Shown piece by piece: positions 17,289 to 26,318 of a stretch of DNA of 64,000 nucleotides (positions are counted from its first letter, which is position 1; every line of letters begins with the position of its first letter). Where the stretch lies: positions 2,155,501 to 2,219,500 of the forward strand of contig NZ_CP119968.1 in assembly GCF_032163395.1 (NCBI RefSeq), written 5' to 3'. Source of the stretch: Gloeocapsopsis dulcis. Its GTDB lineage: Bacteria; Cyanobacteriota; Cyanobacteriia; Cyanobacteriales; Chroococcidiopsidaceae. The position numbers and the translations under genes are program-made. Below the pieces are notes generated by a model. The model made no database searches, was not told the origin of the DNA, and saw only the letters and a list, made by a program, of their open reading frames with translations.

Positions 17289-18500
17289 TCAAGTATTTAT
17301 CAACTTCCAGCATTCGGTAGCGATCGCCCAATCTTCTTGAGTGTTGATTAGCAAAACACGCACGGTTGAATCAGCAGTAGCAATGTCGGTATCACCTGGA
17401 GAATCGGCATTTTTAGCTATATCTAGCTTTAAACCAAGAAAAGCAAACGATTCACACGCCAAAGCGCGTAATTGTGCTTGATTTTCACCAACACCGCCCG
17501 TAAATACTAATGCATCTAAACCACCCAGAGTTGCTAGCATCGCACCGATGTGTTTGTGTAAAGAATGTACGTACATATCAAAAGCGAGTTGGGCACGGGA
17601 GTTACCTGAGGCGATCGCACTTTGAATTTCGCGCATATCTTGAGAAATTCCAGAGATTCCCTTTAACCCAGAAGCGTAATTTAAAATTTCATCTAACTTA
17701 TCTGCATCAACTTCGCGATCGCGCAGCAGGTAAATTAAAATACCTGGATCAATTGAGCCACAGCGACTCCCCATCATTAACCCTTCTAGCGGAGTAAAGC
17801 CCATTGTCGTGTCAATGCTTACCCCATCACGAATTGCGGATAACGAGCAACCGTTGCCTAAATGACAAATAATCAGACGTAAAGACTGTAAATCGCGATT
17901 TAACAGCGTTGCAGCCCGATGGGCACAATACTGGTGACTAATACCGTGGAAGCCATAGCGACGAATACCTTGCTCAAACCATTCATAGGGACCTGGATAA
18001 ACTGCAGCGCTTAGTGGTATTTGACTATGAAAGGCAGTATCAAACACTGCGACTTGTGGTAAAGATGGTAGCAGTTGTTCAATAGCTTCAATTCCTTCAA
18101 GATTTGCTGGATTGTGCAAAGGAGCAAAATCAGATAAAAGTAAAATAGTATCTTTGACTTCAGGAGTAATCAACGTTGCTTCGCGGTAATCTTGACCGCC
18201 ATGGACGACGCGATGACCTGCAATATCAATCTCAGCAAGATCGTCAATCACCTGCGTTTTACCGCTCACTAAAGTATCTAATAAGTAAGAAATAACCTCA
18301 GGACGCGAATCGGTTTCGAGTTCAGTTTCTAAAACTTCATCTTGAGCATTAATTTTAATTGCGGCTACTCCCTGATGCCGACTCCAGTCTACTTTAGCTT
18401 CCCACAGCGGATGCAAAGGTGAATCGGGTAAAGTGTCACTGAGTTCATACAAACAACTTTTCTGACTACTAGATCCTGCATTAAGTACAAGAATTTTCAT
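17289..18500 (-). CDS. ackA: Acetate kinase
   Basis: The 403-aa product has the acetate kinase signatures LVLNAGSSSQKS, HRVVHGG, DTAFH, RRYGFHGISH, HLGNGCS, TMGFTPLEGLMMGSR and FTGGVGEN. It interconverts acetate plus ATP with acetyl phosphate plus ADP; in cyanobacteria it serves fermentative acetate formation and acetyl-CoA balance. No pta or phosphoketolase gene lies next to it in the window. The ATG at 18500 begins the conserved N-terminus. Length is normal. Confidence 0.97.
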   Translation of the reverse strand: MKILVLNAGSSSQKSCLYELSDTLPDSPLHPLWEAKVDWSRHQGVAAIKINAQDEVLETELETDSRPEVISYLLDTLVSGKTQVIDDLAEIDIAGHRVVHGGQDYREATLITPEVKDTILLLSDFAPLHNPANLEGIEAIEQLLPSLPQVAVFDTAFHSQIPLSAAVYPGPYEWFEQGIRRYGFHGISHQYCAHRAATLLNRDLQSLRLIICHLGNGCSLSAIRDGVSIDTTMGFTPLEGLMMGSRCGSIDPGILIYLLRDREVDADKLDEILNYASGLKGISGISQDMREIQSAIASGNSRAQLAFDMYVHSLHKHIGAMLATLGGLDALVFTGGVGENQAQLRALACESFAFLGLKLDIAKNADSPGDTDIATADSTVRVLLINTQEDWAIATECWKLINT

Positions 18501-18848
18501 AGAAATAGCCTTTTTCTCATATGACTACTGTAGCGATTCAGAAGCTTGAGGATGTGTTGTTAACAGTACACAAGTGTTTTTCGTTTGATTAGCTAAGCGA
18601 TTGTGAATACTCATATCAGTGTTTGGAAAGTCTAACGCAAAAATACTCAAGCTCAAGATAGAATCAGACTAATTCGCAATTAGGTTGAAATTGAGCCGAG
18701 ATAAGTACCATCTTGTCTGAAAGCTAGACTTAGTAACACAATAGGTATTTATGCTACTGTCAATCGACAGGAAAACAAAGTACACAACTGATACGGTGTG
18801 TGAAATAGCTTTAATCCGTCCCATACGATAGAGGGGGCGATCGCGCTT
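18501..18848. other. Intergenic region between divergent ackA and histidine kinase
   Basis: Holds both promoters. The only element noted is TGTGTTGTTAACAGTACACA-like DNA (about 18553-18572), whose TGTTAACA centre is palindromic and could be an operator. No gene, tRNA or other strong structure is seen. Confidence 0.4.
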
Positions 18849-21356
18849 ATGCTAGGCTGCGTTCCCAAAAGACTTACTGCAGGATTTTTTGTTGTATTAG
18901 CATTTGTATTGGGCAATGCAGCAATTTCATATCGCAGTACGCACAAACTGATTACTAACGAACAAGCGATCGCGCATAGTCATCAAGTGATCGCCGAACT
19001 AGAAACAACACTCTCAAGACTCAAGGATGCAGAATCAGGGCAGCGGGGATACTTACTCACAGGAGACACTCAATACTTAGCACCATATGTGTTGGCAAGA
19101 ACTCAAACACAGGCGCAGCTTGCCAAACTCAAGCAGTTAATCGCAACTAACCCTGGGCAACAACAACAAGTTGCGCTGCTTGAACAGAAAATGACTGCCA
19201 AACTTGAAGAACTAGAACGCACAATCGACTTAGAGCAGAAAAATAACTTTAATGCTGCCAGAAATCTTGTGCTATCTGTTGAGGGAAGACAATTAATGAA
19301 TGATGTTCGCCAAATTATCGGCGAAATGGAAAAAAACGAGCGGCTAAGGTTACAACAGCGCGCTCAACAGTCACAAATTGGCTTTCGCGATGAGACGGTA
19401 ACATCCTCAATTGCTACGTTACTGAACGTCGCGCTGCTGATGCTGTTATATTACTTAATGCATCGCTACATCAAACAGCGCCAACAAGCAGAAAAATCAC
19501 TCAGAGAAGCTAACCAAACACTAGAAACACTGATTCAATCATCACCACTGGGAATTGTGGCACTGACACCAAGTGGAAAAGTAAGTTTATGGAATCCTGC
19601 AGCTGAAAGAATTATTGGCTGGAACAATCGCGAGATTATTAACCAGTGCTTGCCAATTCTCGACAATCATCAACTAGATCCTCACCTCCGCGAACGCATT
19701 TTACAAGGTGAAGCAATTTATGATATTGAACTCAGGAGTTATAAAAAAGATGGTCAAGCGATCGCAATTTCACTTTCTACTGCACCACTGCGCGATGCTA
19801 CCAATCAAATTAATGGCATTATGGCAGTTATTGCCGATATTAGCGATCGCTACGCTGCAGAACAAATAATTCGCGAACAAGCGGCATTACTTGATATTGC
19901 TACCGACGCAATTTTTGTTCAAGACTTAAAAAAACGAATTTCTTTCTGGAATAAAGGCGCAGAACGTTTGTATGGCTGGCTAGCTCAAGAAGCTTTGGGA
20001 AAAAATGCTGATGAACTTTTACACGCAGAACCAGTATTAGAAATTTCAGTTTCGCAAGAAAAACTCAACACTCATAGTGAGTGGCAAGGTGAGTTACGTC
20101 AAGTAGATAAAAATGGCAAACAAATTATCGTAGCAAGCCGTTGGACATTAGTCCGCGATGCACAAGGAAACCCCAAATCAATTTTAGTTGTTAATACGGG
20201 AATCACAGAAAAGAAGAAGCTAGAAGCACAACTTTTACGCATACAACGCATGGAAAGTATTGGTACGCTAGCAGGTGGAATTGCCCACGACCTTAACAAT
20301 GTATTGACACCGATTTTAATGTCAGTGCAACTTCTGCAGATGAAATTCAGCGATTCTCAAAGCCAAAATTTGCTCAATTCATTAGAAAATAATGTTAAAC
20401 GAGGTGCGGCATTAGTCAAACAAGTACTATCATTTGCGCGTGGCTTTGAAGGCGATCGCATTACCTTACAAGCCAGACACTTAATATCAGAAATTACTCA
20501 TCTAATTCAAGAAACTTTTCCCAAATCAATTGAACTCGTTACAGACATCTCTGCTAATTTATGGGCAATTTTTGGTGATACTACTCAGCTTCATCAAGTC
20601 TTAATGAATTTAGTTGTAAATGCTCGTGATGCGATGCCTAATGGAGGTATTTTAAGTATTCAAGCCAAAAATGTTATCATTGATGAACAGTGTGCCCAGA
20701 TGAATTTGGAAGCAACAGTTGGGTGTTATGTAGCAATTACTGTTACTGATACTGGTGTTGGTATTCCACCAGAAATTATAGAGCGGATCTTTGAACCATT
20801 TTTTACAACTAAAGAAATCGGCAAAGGTACTGGATTAGGACTTGCTACAGCAATTGGGATTGTAAAAAATCATGGGGGCTTTGTAAATGTTTATAGCGAA
20901 GTAAGCAAAGGATCGCAATTTATTGTGTACTTACCAGCAACAGAAGGAACTGAAACACAAACAATTCAGGAGGGAGAAATTCTCTCAGGTAATAGTGAAT
21001 TAATTTTGGTTGTGGATGATGAAACAGGAATTCGGGAAGTTACTAAACTCTCTTTAGAAACATATAATTATCGTGTTTTAACTGCTAGCAATGGCGTTGA
21101 AGCATTGGCAATATATACTAAGCGCCAAAATGAGATTTCTGTTGTTTTACTTGATATGATGATGCCTTCTATGGATGGGGCAATTACAATTATGACATTG
21201 CAGAAGATGAATCCCTTAGTGAAAATTATTGCTATTAGTGGCCTTATCTCAAATGAAAAAATTGCCGCAACAACTGGCTCAGGCGTACAAGCTTTTTTAC
21301 CAAAACCTTATACAGCAAAAGAGTTACTAGAAACTCTCCATAGTGTGATTAAGTAG
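18849..21356 (+). CDS. Hybrid sensor histidine kinase (CHASE3-PAS-PAS-HisKA-HATPase-REC)
   Basis: The 835-aa product has an N-terminal membrane helix, a CHASE3 sensor domain with [15 protein letters not shown] (about residues 30-170), a second helix near 190 and two PAS domains (about 220-330 and 345-460). The HisKA box GGIAHDLNN has its His near residue 480. HATPase motifs are [21 protein letters not shown] and GTGLGLAT, and a C-terminal receiver has its phospho-Asp in LLDMMMP (about residue 768). It is a complete phosphorelay kinase. The multi-domain response regulator 195 bp downstream is the obvious partner. The signal is unknown. Confidence 0.93.
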   Translation: MLGCVPKRLTAGFFVVLAFVLGNAAISYRSTHKLITNEQAIAHSHQVIAELETTLSRLKDAESGQRGYLLTGDTQYLAPYVLARTQTQAQLAKLKQLIATNPGQQQQVALLEQKMTAKLEELERTIDLEQKNNFNAARNLVLSVEGRQLMNDVRQIIGEMEKNERLRLQQRAQQSQIGFRDETVTSSIATLLNVALLMLLYYLMHRYIKQRQQAEKSLREANQTLETLIQSSPLGIVALTPSGKVSLWNPAAERIIGWNNREIINQCLPILDNHQLDPHLRERILQGEAIYDIELRSYKKDGQAIAISLSTAPLRDATNQINGIMAVIADISDRYAAEQIIREQAALLDIATDAIFVQDLKKRISFWNKGAERLYGWLAQEALGKNADELLHAEPVLEISVSQEKLNTHSEWQGELRQVDKNGKQIIVASRWTLVRDAQGNPKSILVVNTGITEKKKLEAQLLRIQRMESIGTLAGGIAHDLNNVLTPILMSVQLLQMKFSDSQSQNLLNSLENNVKRGAALVKQVLSFARGFEGDRITLQARHLISEITHLIQETFPKSIELVTDISANLWAIFGDTTQLHQVLMNLVVNARDAMPNGGILSIQAKNVIIDEQCAQMNLEATVGCYVAITVTDTGVGIPPEIIERIFEPFFTTKEIGKGTGLGLATAIGIVKNHGGFVNVYSEVSKGSQFIVYLPATEGTETQTIQEGEILSGNSELILVVDDETGIREVTKLSLETYNYRVLTASNGVEALAIYTKRQNEISVVLLDMMMPSMDGAITIMTLQKMNPLVKIIAISGLISNEKIAATTGSGVQAFLPKPYTAKELLETLHSVIK

Positions 21357-21551
21357 AGGATTTAGAGTAGATATAGCCAGAAATTATGCCTTTTAAAAAT
21401 AGGTAATAGGTAATGGAAAGCACTTACCATTTAGCCCAACAAAAGTTAATAGCCAATAGCTAATCGCGATTTAATGACCAATGACCAGCTCCCAATTACC
21501 GCTTAATAGTTAGTATAAGTGTGAAGAGACGACAGGCGTGAGCCATCCACT
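21357..21551. repeat. Short degenerate repeats between kinase and regulator
   Basis: The spacer contains short iterated words (taggtaataggtaatgg, aatagccaatagctaat, aatgaccaatgaccag) of the kind spread through cyanobacterial intergenic DNA. It has no coding potential that I can see. Confidence 0.55.
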
Positions 21552-23843
21552 ATGAAAATATTGATAGTAGAGGATGACGAATTTATTACTGAAGCGCTGC
21601 GCTTAGTTTTGACGCAGCAACACTATGCAGTAGAAACAGCAAATGATGGCGAAGCCGCTTGGGAATTAATACAAGTGTTTGCATACGATCTGATTTTGCT
21701 TGATGTTAAGTTACCCAGGTTAGATGGTATTAGTCTCTGTCGTCGGTTGCGATCGCGTGGCTATCAAATGCCGATATTGCTAATTACAGGACAAGATAGC
21801 AGCCACGATCGCGTCGTTGGTTTAGATGCAGGTGCAGATGACTATTTAGTTAAACCATTTGATCGGGATGAGTTGGTGGCGCGAGTTCGTGCTTTGTTGC
21901 GTCGTGGAGATATAACATCAGCACCAGTACTAGAGTGGGGGAAACTGCGTCTCGATCCGAGTAGTTGTGAAGTGACATACGATCGACAACTAATTCATTT
22001 AACGCCCAAGGAGTACGCACTTTTAGAACTTTTTTTGCGGAACAGTCGCCGTGTATATAGCTGCAGTGCAATCTTAGATCACCTATGGTCGTTTGATAAA
22101 ACTCCTGGTGAAGAAGCAGTCAGAACACAAATTAAAGGCTTGCGACAGAAATTAAAAGCCGTAGGTGCAAATGACTTAATCGAAACAGTTTATGGCATTG
22201 GCTACCGCTTAAAACCACTTGAAGCCGAATCTACACTAGCAGTAGAAATTGGCAAGCAAACGCAACAACAAACTTTATTTGCGATCGCTGGGGTGTGGCA
22301 TCAATTTAAAGAGCGCGTCAGTCAGCAAGTAACATTACTAGAACGAGCAATTATCGCCCTCCTGCAAGAAAAACTCACCGATGAACTACGAGCAACAGCA
22401 GAATACGAAGCACATACATTAGCAGGTTCTTTAGGAACATTTGGCTTGGGCGAAGGTTCGCGCATTGCCAAAAGAATTGAGCGCATATTTCAAGGAAATC
22501 AGGCGATCAGACACGAAACAGCAGGACACTTGTGTCAACTAGTAACAGCTTTAAGACAAGAAATACAGCGTCCTGAAGCTGAAGTTGTGACAACGCGGCA
22601 AGAAGATACATCACCATTATTGTTAATTATTGACAGCGATCGCTTGCTCACAGAAGAGTTAGCATCCACTGCACGACAACAAGGAATCCCTACAGCAGTT
22701 GCTAATAGTGTCATTACTGCACGCGAAGCCATTTACCGTGACAATCCTCAGATCGTGTTACTTGATATTGCAATTTCCCCGACAATTGAGGAAAGTTTAC
22801 AACTGATAGCAAAATTGCACGCTCAAACGCCATCAGTTACTGTTTTGGTTTATACGGCACGCGATAGTTTAGGCGATCGCCTGGCAGTCGCCAAGCATGG
22901 AGGACGTTATTTTTTCCAAAAGTCAACTCCACCTGCACAAGTAATTGATAAAGTGTCTCAGGTGTTACAAAGTAGCGATCGCACTGTTGCCAAGGTGATG
23001 GTAGTTGATGACGATCCGCAAATTCTGGCTACCGTCCGTAGCTTACTCGAACCTTGGGGCATGAAAGTGATAACTCTAGCCGATCCGCGTTGCTTTTGGG
23101 AAACGCTGGCAAGTGCTATTCCAGATCTACTAATTTTAGATATCAAAATGCCCCACATTAGTGGAATTGAACTGTGCCAAGTCGTACGTAACGATCCACT
23201 TTGGGGTAGTTTACCAATTGTGTTCCTCACTGCCTACAAAGACACTGATGCCGTTAATCAAGTTTTTGGTGCAGGTGCAGATGATTTTGTGAGCAAGCCA
23301 ATTGTTGGTCCAGAATTGGTTACTCGGATTGTCAATCGCTGGGAACGCATCAAGCTTTTGCGTAATCTTGCAGAAACTGATCCACTCACAGGAGTATCTA
23401 ACCGCCAAAAAGCAATTCAAGAATTTGAGACATTACTTAAGCAAGGCAAAGCAGACGATCAATTCCTTTCTTTAGCAATAATTCGCTTAAACTCTTTGCA
23501 ACAAATTAACCTGCGCCACGGTTATGCTACAGGAGATAACGTATTGCGGCGTATTGGACAACTTCTGCAACAATTCTTTCATGACGAAGCGATCGTCTGC
23601 CGTTGGGCAGGAGCAGAATTTATGGTAGGAATGTATGAGACAAGTCGCAGTGATGGCAAAGAAAGATTGAGCGTAGTGCAAGAAACACTGCATCAAGAGT
23701 TTGTCGCGGATAGTAATGAATTTCAACTCGACTTCATAATTGGCTTTGCGCACTGTCCCGAAGATGGGACTGATTTGCAATCACTTTACCTAGCTGCTAC
23801 TACGGCACTTGCACCCATGAAACTGGCAGCAACGTCTGCTTAA
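21552..23843 (+). CDS. Multi-domain response regulator (REC-wHTH-Hpt-REC-REC-GGDEF)
   Basis: The 763-aa product has a receiver (phospho-Asp in LLDVKLP near residue 51) and an OmpR/PhoB winged helix ending VRTQIKGLRQKLK...VYGIGYRLKP (about 125-225). An Hpt domain follows with the phosphorylatable His in EAHTLAGSLGTFG (about residue 293), then a second receiver (about 352-470), a third receiver with ILDIKMP (about 480-600) and a GGDEF fold (about 605-760). The GGDEF motif reads AGAEF, so the metal-binding third residue is Ala and cyclase activity is probably lost. DNA-binding and phosphorelay functions look intact. It likely acts with the hybrid kinase upstream. Confidence 0.92.
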   Translation: MKILIVEDDEFITEALRLVLTQQHYAVETANDGEAAWELIQVFAYDLILLDVKLPRLDGISLCRRLRSRGYQMPILLITGQDSSHDRVVGLDAGADDYLVKPFDRDELVARVRALLRRGDITSAPVLEWGKLRLDPSSCEVTYDRQLIHLTPKEYALLELFLRNSRRVYSCSAILDHLWSFDKTPGEEAVRTQIKGLRQKLKAVGANDLIETVYGIGYRLKPLEAESTLAVEIGKQTQQQTLFAIAGVWHQFKERVSQQVTLLERAIIALLQEKLTDELRATAEYEAHTLAGSLGTFGLGEGSRIAKRIERIFQGNQAIRHETAGHLCQLVTALRQEIQRPEAEVVTTRQEDTSPLLLIIDSDRLLTEELASTARQQGIPTAVANSVITAREAIYRDNPQIVLLDIAISPTIEESLQLIAKLHAQTPSVTVLVYTARDSLGDRLAVAKHGGRYFFQKSTPPAQVIDKVSQVLQSSDRTVAKVMVVDDDPQILATVRSLLEPWGMKVITLADPRCFWETLASAIPDLLILDIKMPHISGIELCQVVRNDPLWGSLPIVFLTAYKDTDAVNQVFGAGADDFVSKPIVGPELVTRIVNRWERIKLLRNLAETDPLTGVSNRQKAIQEFETLLKQGKADDQFLSLAIIRLNSLQQINLRHGYATGDNVLRRIGQLLQQFFHDEAIVCRWAGAEFMVGMYETSRSDGKERLSVVQETLHQEFVADSNEFQLDFIIGFAHCPEDGTDLQSLYLAATTALAPMKLAATSA

Positions 23844-23851
23844 CTTAGAAA

Positions 23852-23871
23852 AAACCTGTTTTCACAGGTTT
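23852..23871 (+). terminator. Rho-independent-like terminator of the response regulator gene
   Basis: AAACCTGT and ACAGGTTT pair around a 4-nt TTTC loop, followed by TCTCTAATCTTTTTT. It lies 9 bp after the regulator's stop codon. Confidence 0.7.
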
Positions 23872-23894
23872 CTCTAATCTTTTTTCTCGTGAAT

Positions 23895-23942
23895 CCGTGT
23901 AAATAGAATTGGTTTATGAAGCCGTGACTTTAGTCAGGCTTC
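23895..23942 (+). repeat. Dispersed repeat, copy B
   Basis: The stretch TTTATGAAGCCGTGACTTTAGTCAGGCTTC is a diverged copy of the repeat at 12573-12622. It overlaps the 3' end of the next minus-strand gene, supplying its last codons. Confidence 0.5.
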
Positions 23943-24387
23943 GCAGCTGTTTCAAGCCGTAAATTTCTAGAATCATAAAAGCCAAGACTGCGATCGCACT
24001 AAATGCAATCAAATCTTTACCTGCTAATGTCAGTACGCTGTCGAATGAAAAGAGCAGAATGACGCTAGCAATAATCCAATCAATCTCGATTAAGATAATC
24101 GTCCATACAGCAACAGCATTAATCGGGCGATATGAAGCAACGGCGTAAACTGCCATTCCAACTACAAGCAACCCAATTCCTAAAATTTTCAATTGATCAG
24201 GTAACGTCAACCCAAACATAACGAACGTATTGATTACCAATAGCTTGGCGATTGGGTGAGATGCTAGTAGCAAAATGATACCGCTAAGAACACAGACGAA
24301 ACTATCGAGTTTCAGAGTTGTTTCTAAGGATGGCATGGCAAACACAACTTTTTTAAGCATGACTGTTCTTGAAGATAGAAGGTTCAC
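23914..24387 (-). CDS. Small integral membrane protein, unrecognised
   Basis: The 157-aa product has four predicted transmembrane helices (about residues 27-47, 55-75, 80-110 and 115-145). It has no recognisable catalytic or transport motif and resembles small cyanobacterial inner-membrane proteins of unknown function. A start at residue 10 or 18 (MLKK or MPSL) is possible. The last residues (LTKVTAS) are encoded by a dispersed repeat, suggesting that the C-terminus was altered by repeat insertion. It is divergent from an XRE regulator. Confidence 0.65.
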   Translation of the reverse strand: MNLLSSRTVMLKKVVFAMPSLETTLKLDSFVCVLSGIILLLASHPIAKLLVINTFVMFGLTLPDQLKILGIGLLVVGMAVYAVASYRPINAVAVWTIILIEIDWIIASVILLFSFDSVLTLAGKDLIAFSAIAVLAFMILEIYGLKQLRSLTKVTAS

Positions 24388-24520
24388 ACAGCGGAAGGTT
24401 GCAACTTTTCAAAACAACTTACTCCGCTTACTCTGAATTATTAGCTCTCAATTGAATAGAAACAATTACCTCACAGGTAATTAGAATGATGTTTGATGTT
24501 GCAGAATTACAATAAGTCAG

Positions 24521-25339
24521 ATGCCGCCATCAGTTGAAGATAGACGCAGTTCATTCGGGCATTGCTTGCGACAGTGGCGCGATCGCCGAGGTTTAAGTCA
24601 GCTTGATTTAGCCGTAATTAGCAGTGTTTCGCAGCGACATATTAGCTTTTTAGAATCTGGACGTGCAAATCCCAGTCGAGACATGATTCTAGAATTAGCC
24701 ACAGTGCTAGATATTCCATTAAGAGAGCAAAACGTGATGCTTACTGCAGCCGGATTTGCACCAATATACTCCGAAAGCGATCTTCACGATCCTCAAGTCG
24801 AGCCAGTTCGCAAAGCTTTAGACTTTATCTTGCACAAACAAGAACCATATCCTGCAGTAGTAATAGATCGGTATTGGAACTTACTGCAAAGCAACAGCGC
24901 CGCCACACATTTCATGAATTTGTTGATCGAGCCTCAAGCCTTACAAAAGTTTGATCGCGTTAATTTGATGAGCTTAATGTTTGATCCTCAGGGATTGCGC
25001 CCTTTCGTTGCCAACTGGCAAGAGGTTGCAGGACATTTAATTCGGAGAGTCCATCGTGAAGCAGTTGTAGAAGGACAAAGTGAGAAATCAATTGCATTAC
25101 TCAATGAACTACTGGCATACCCTGATGCACCGCAATCGTGGCGCGATCTGCAATGGGAGTGGCATACACCCTTACTTACTGTGAATTTTGTTAAAGGCGA
25201 TCGCTGTTTCAATTTCTTCTCAACGATCGCTACTTTAGGAACACCTTATGACATTACACTCCAAGAAGTGCGAGTTGAATGCTTGTTTCCTGCAGATGAG
25301 GTAACAGAGGAAAACATTAGGAAGTTACCAAATTTTTAA
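24521..25339 (+). CDS. XRE-family regulator with MmyB-like ligand-binding domain
   Basis: The 272-aa product has an N-terminal helix-turn-helix (LRQWRDRRGLSQLDLAVISSV, with SQRHISFLESGRANPS as the recognition region, residues 14-60). The C-terminal domain has AVVIDRYWNLLQSNSAA and LLTVNFVKGDRCFNFFSTIATLGTP-type segments of MmyB-like PAS-fold regulators. Members bind fatty-acid-like ligands in some bacteria; the ligand here is unknown. It may control the divergent membrane protein. Confidence 0.88.
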   Translation: MPPSVEDRRSSFGHCLRQWRDRRGLSQLDLAVISSVSQRHISFLESGRANPSRDMILELATVLDIPLREQNVMLTAAGFAPIYSESDLHDPQVEPVRKALDFILHKQEPYPAVVIDRYWNLLQSNSAATHFMNLLIEPQALQKFDRVNLMSLMFDPQGLRPFVANWQEVAGHLIRRVHREAVVEGQSEKSIALLNELLAYPDAPQSWRDLQWEWHTPLLTVNFVKGDRCFNFFSTIATLGTPYDITLQEVRVECLFPADEVTEENIRKLPNF

Positions 25340-25344
25340 TTTTG

Positions 25345-25376
25345 AGTCCTAAAGAGTTTTTAATTTTGAGTTAACT
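25345..25376. repeat. TTGAGT-type short repeat
   Basis: The segment TTTTGAGTCCTAAAGAGTTT followed by TTAATTTTGAGTTAACT is shared with the arrays near 29428-29577 (which contains the reverse complement) and 42958-43031. It is a common cyanobacterial intergenic repeat type. Confidence 0.5.
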
Positions 25377-25394
25377 CCACAGATCAATTCTAAT

Positions 25395-25825
25395 TTATAT
25401 TGTCGAGGAAAGGCGCGTGGCAAGACTGGGGAATCGTGGACAAGAGACCAAGTGGTACTGTCTTGGGCACAGGTGAAACGAGATACTTACAACGGGCGGG
25501 ATGGACATAATGTTGTTCTTCATGAATTCGCCCATCAGTTGGATCAGGAGGATGGTAGAGCTGAGGGTGTTCCGATTTTGCAGCGAAACTCAGACTATCC
25601 CATTTGGGCGCAGGTGATGACAGAAGAATATCAACACTCTGCCATGATGTTGAACGAGGCGTGAAGACTGTAATGGATAGCTATGTTGCAATGAATCCCG
25701 CAGATTTTTTTGCCGTAGCGACTGAGACATTGTTTGAAAAGCCGTACCAATTGCTAAAGAAGCATCCAGCACTTTATAAGCAACTGCAACGCTACTATCA
25801 ACTCGATCCGGTGCAATGGGCTTAG
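25395..25825 (+). pseudogene. mtfA: Zinc-dependent peptidase MtfA, truncated and frameshifted
   Basis: The reading GESWTRDQVVLSWAQVK, then GHNVVLHEFAHQLD (the HExxH-type zinc motif of the M90/MtfA family), breaks near 25635. It continues one frame over as VERGVKTVMDSYVAMNPADF and TLFEKPYQLLKKHPALY to a TAG at 25825. The N-terminal half, about 120 residues, is missing. MtfA is a cytosolic peptidase that inactivates the Mlc repressor in E. coli. This copy should be inactive. Confidence 0.8.
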
Positions 25826-25877
25826 TTATGTTCAACGTATTTTATGTTATCTGGGCGATCGCACTATAGAATACGAG

Positions 25878-26075
25878 TCATCCAATAATAACCTCTCGGA
25901 TAATTGTTCCTAGAGCTAGTTCAACGGGGGTCGGTTCAAGATAGAGTTCAATTGCCTTCGGATGTTTTCCAGGGCTTCTTCTGTTTCTCCTGCAGACACA
26001 ACCTGGCAACTCCGGACACCAGATTGCCCAATTTCCGGTTTCTGGATCGGGTTCAAGCACCACACGCCATTTTAT
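25878..26075 (-). pseudogene. HicB-like antitoxin gene with compensating frameshifts
   Basis: The frame starts near ATAAAATGGCGTGTG (a likely decayed ATG) and encodes VVLEPDPETGNWAIWCPELPGC, then nonsense, then AIELYLEPTPVELALG, a HicB N-terminal domain. Between them the +1 frame reads AGETEEALENIR, the expected HicB sequence, so a deletion and a nearby compensating indel flank about 14 scrambled residues. No HicA toxin is seen next to it. HicB normally binds and neutralises the HicA mRNA-degrading toxin. Confidence 0.65.
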
Positions 26076-26318
26076 CGGATTGTACTTATGAAGTTTGTCT
26101 GATTCGATGATTAGTGATCATCTGTTGTGTCAGTGCTGCGGCAATGCGCGATCGCCAATAAGAGTGCAAGTTCCTGAGTAAGCAGTCAGTGGTTACGGTT
26201 CTAGAGAATTAAGGGTGATCGCTCCATTTTTCTTGGTTGTTGGATCGATCACCTGTGCTGTTGTTGCTGCGGAAATGGGCGATTGCGCCTATAACAATGA
26301 ATGTGACGAATTCTTTCG

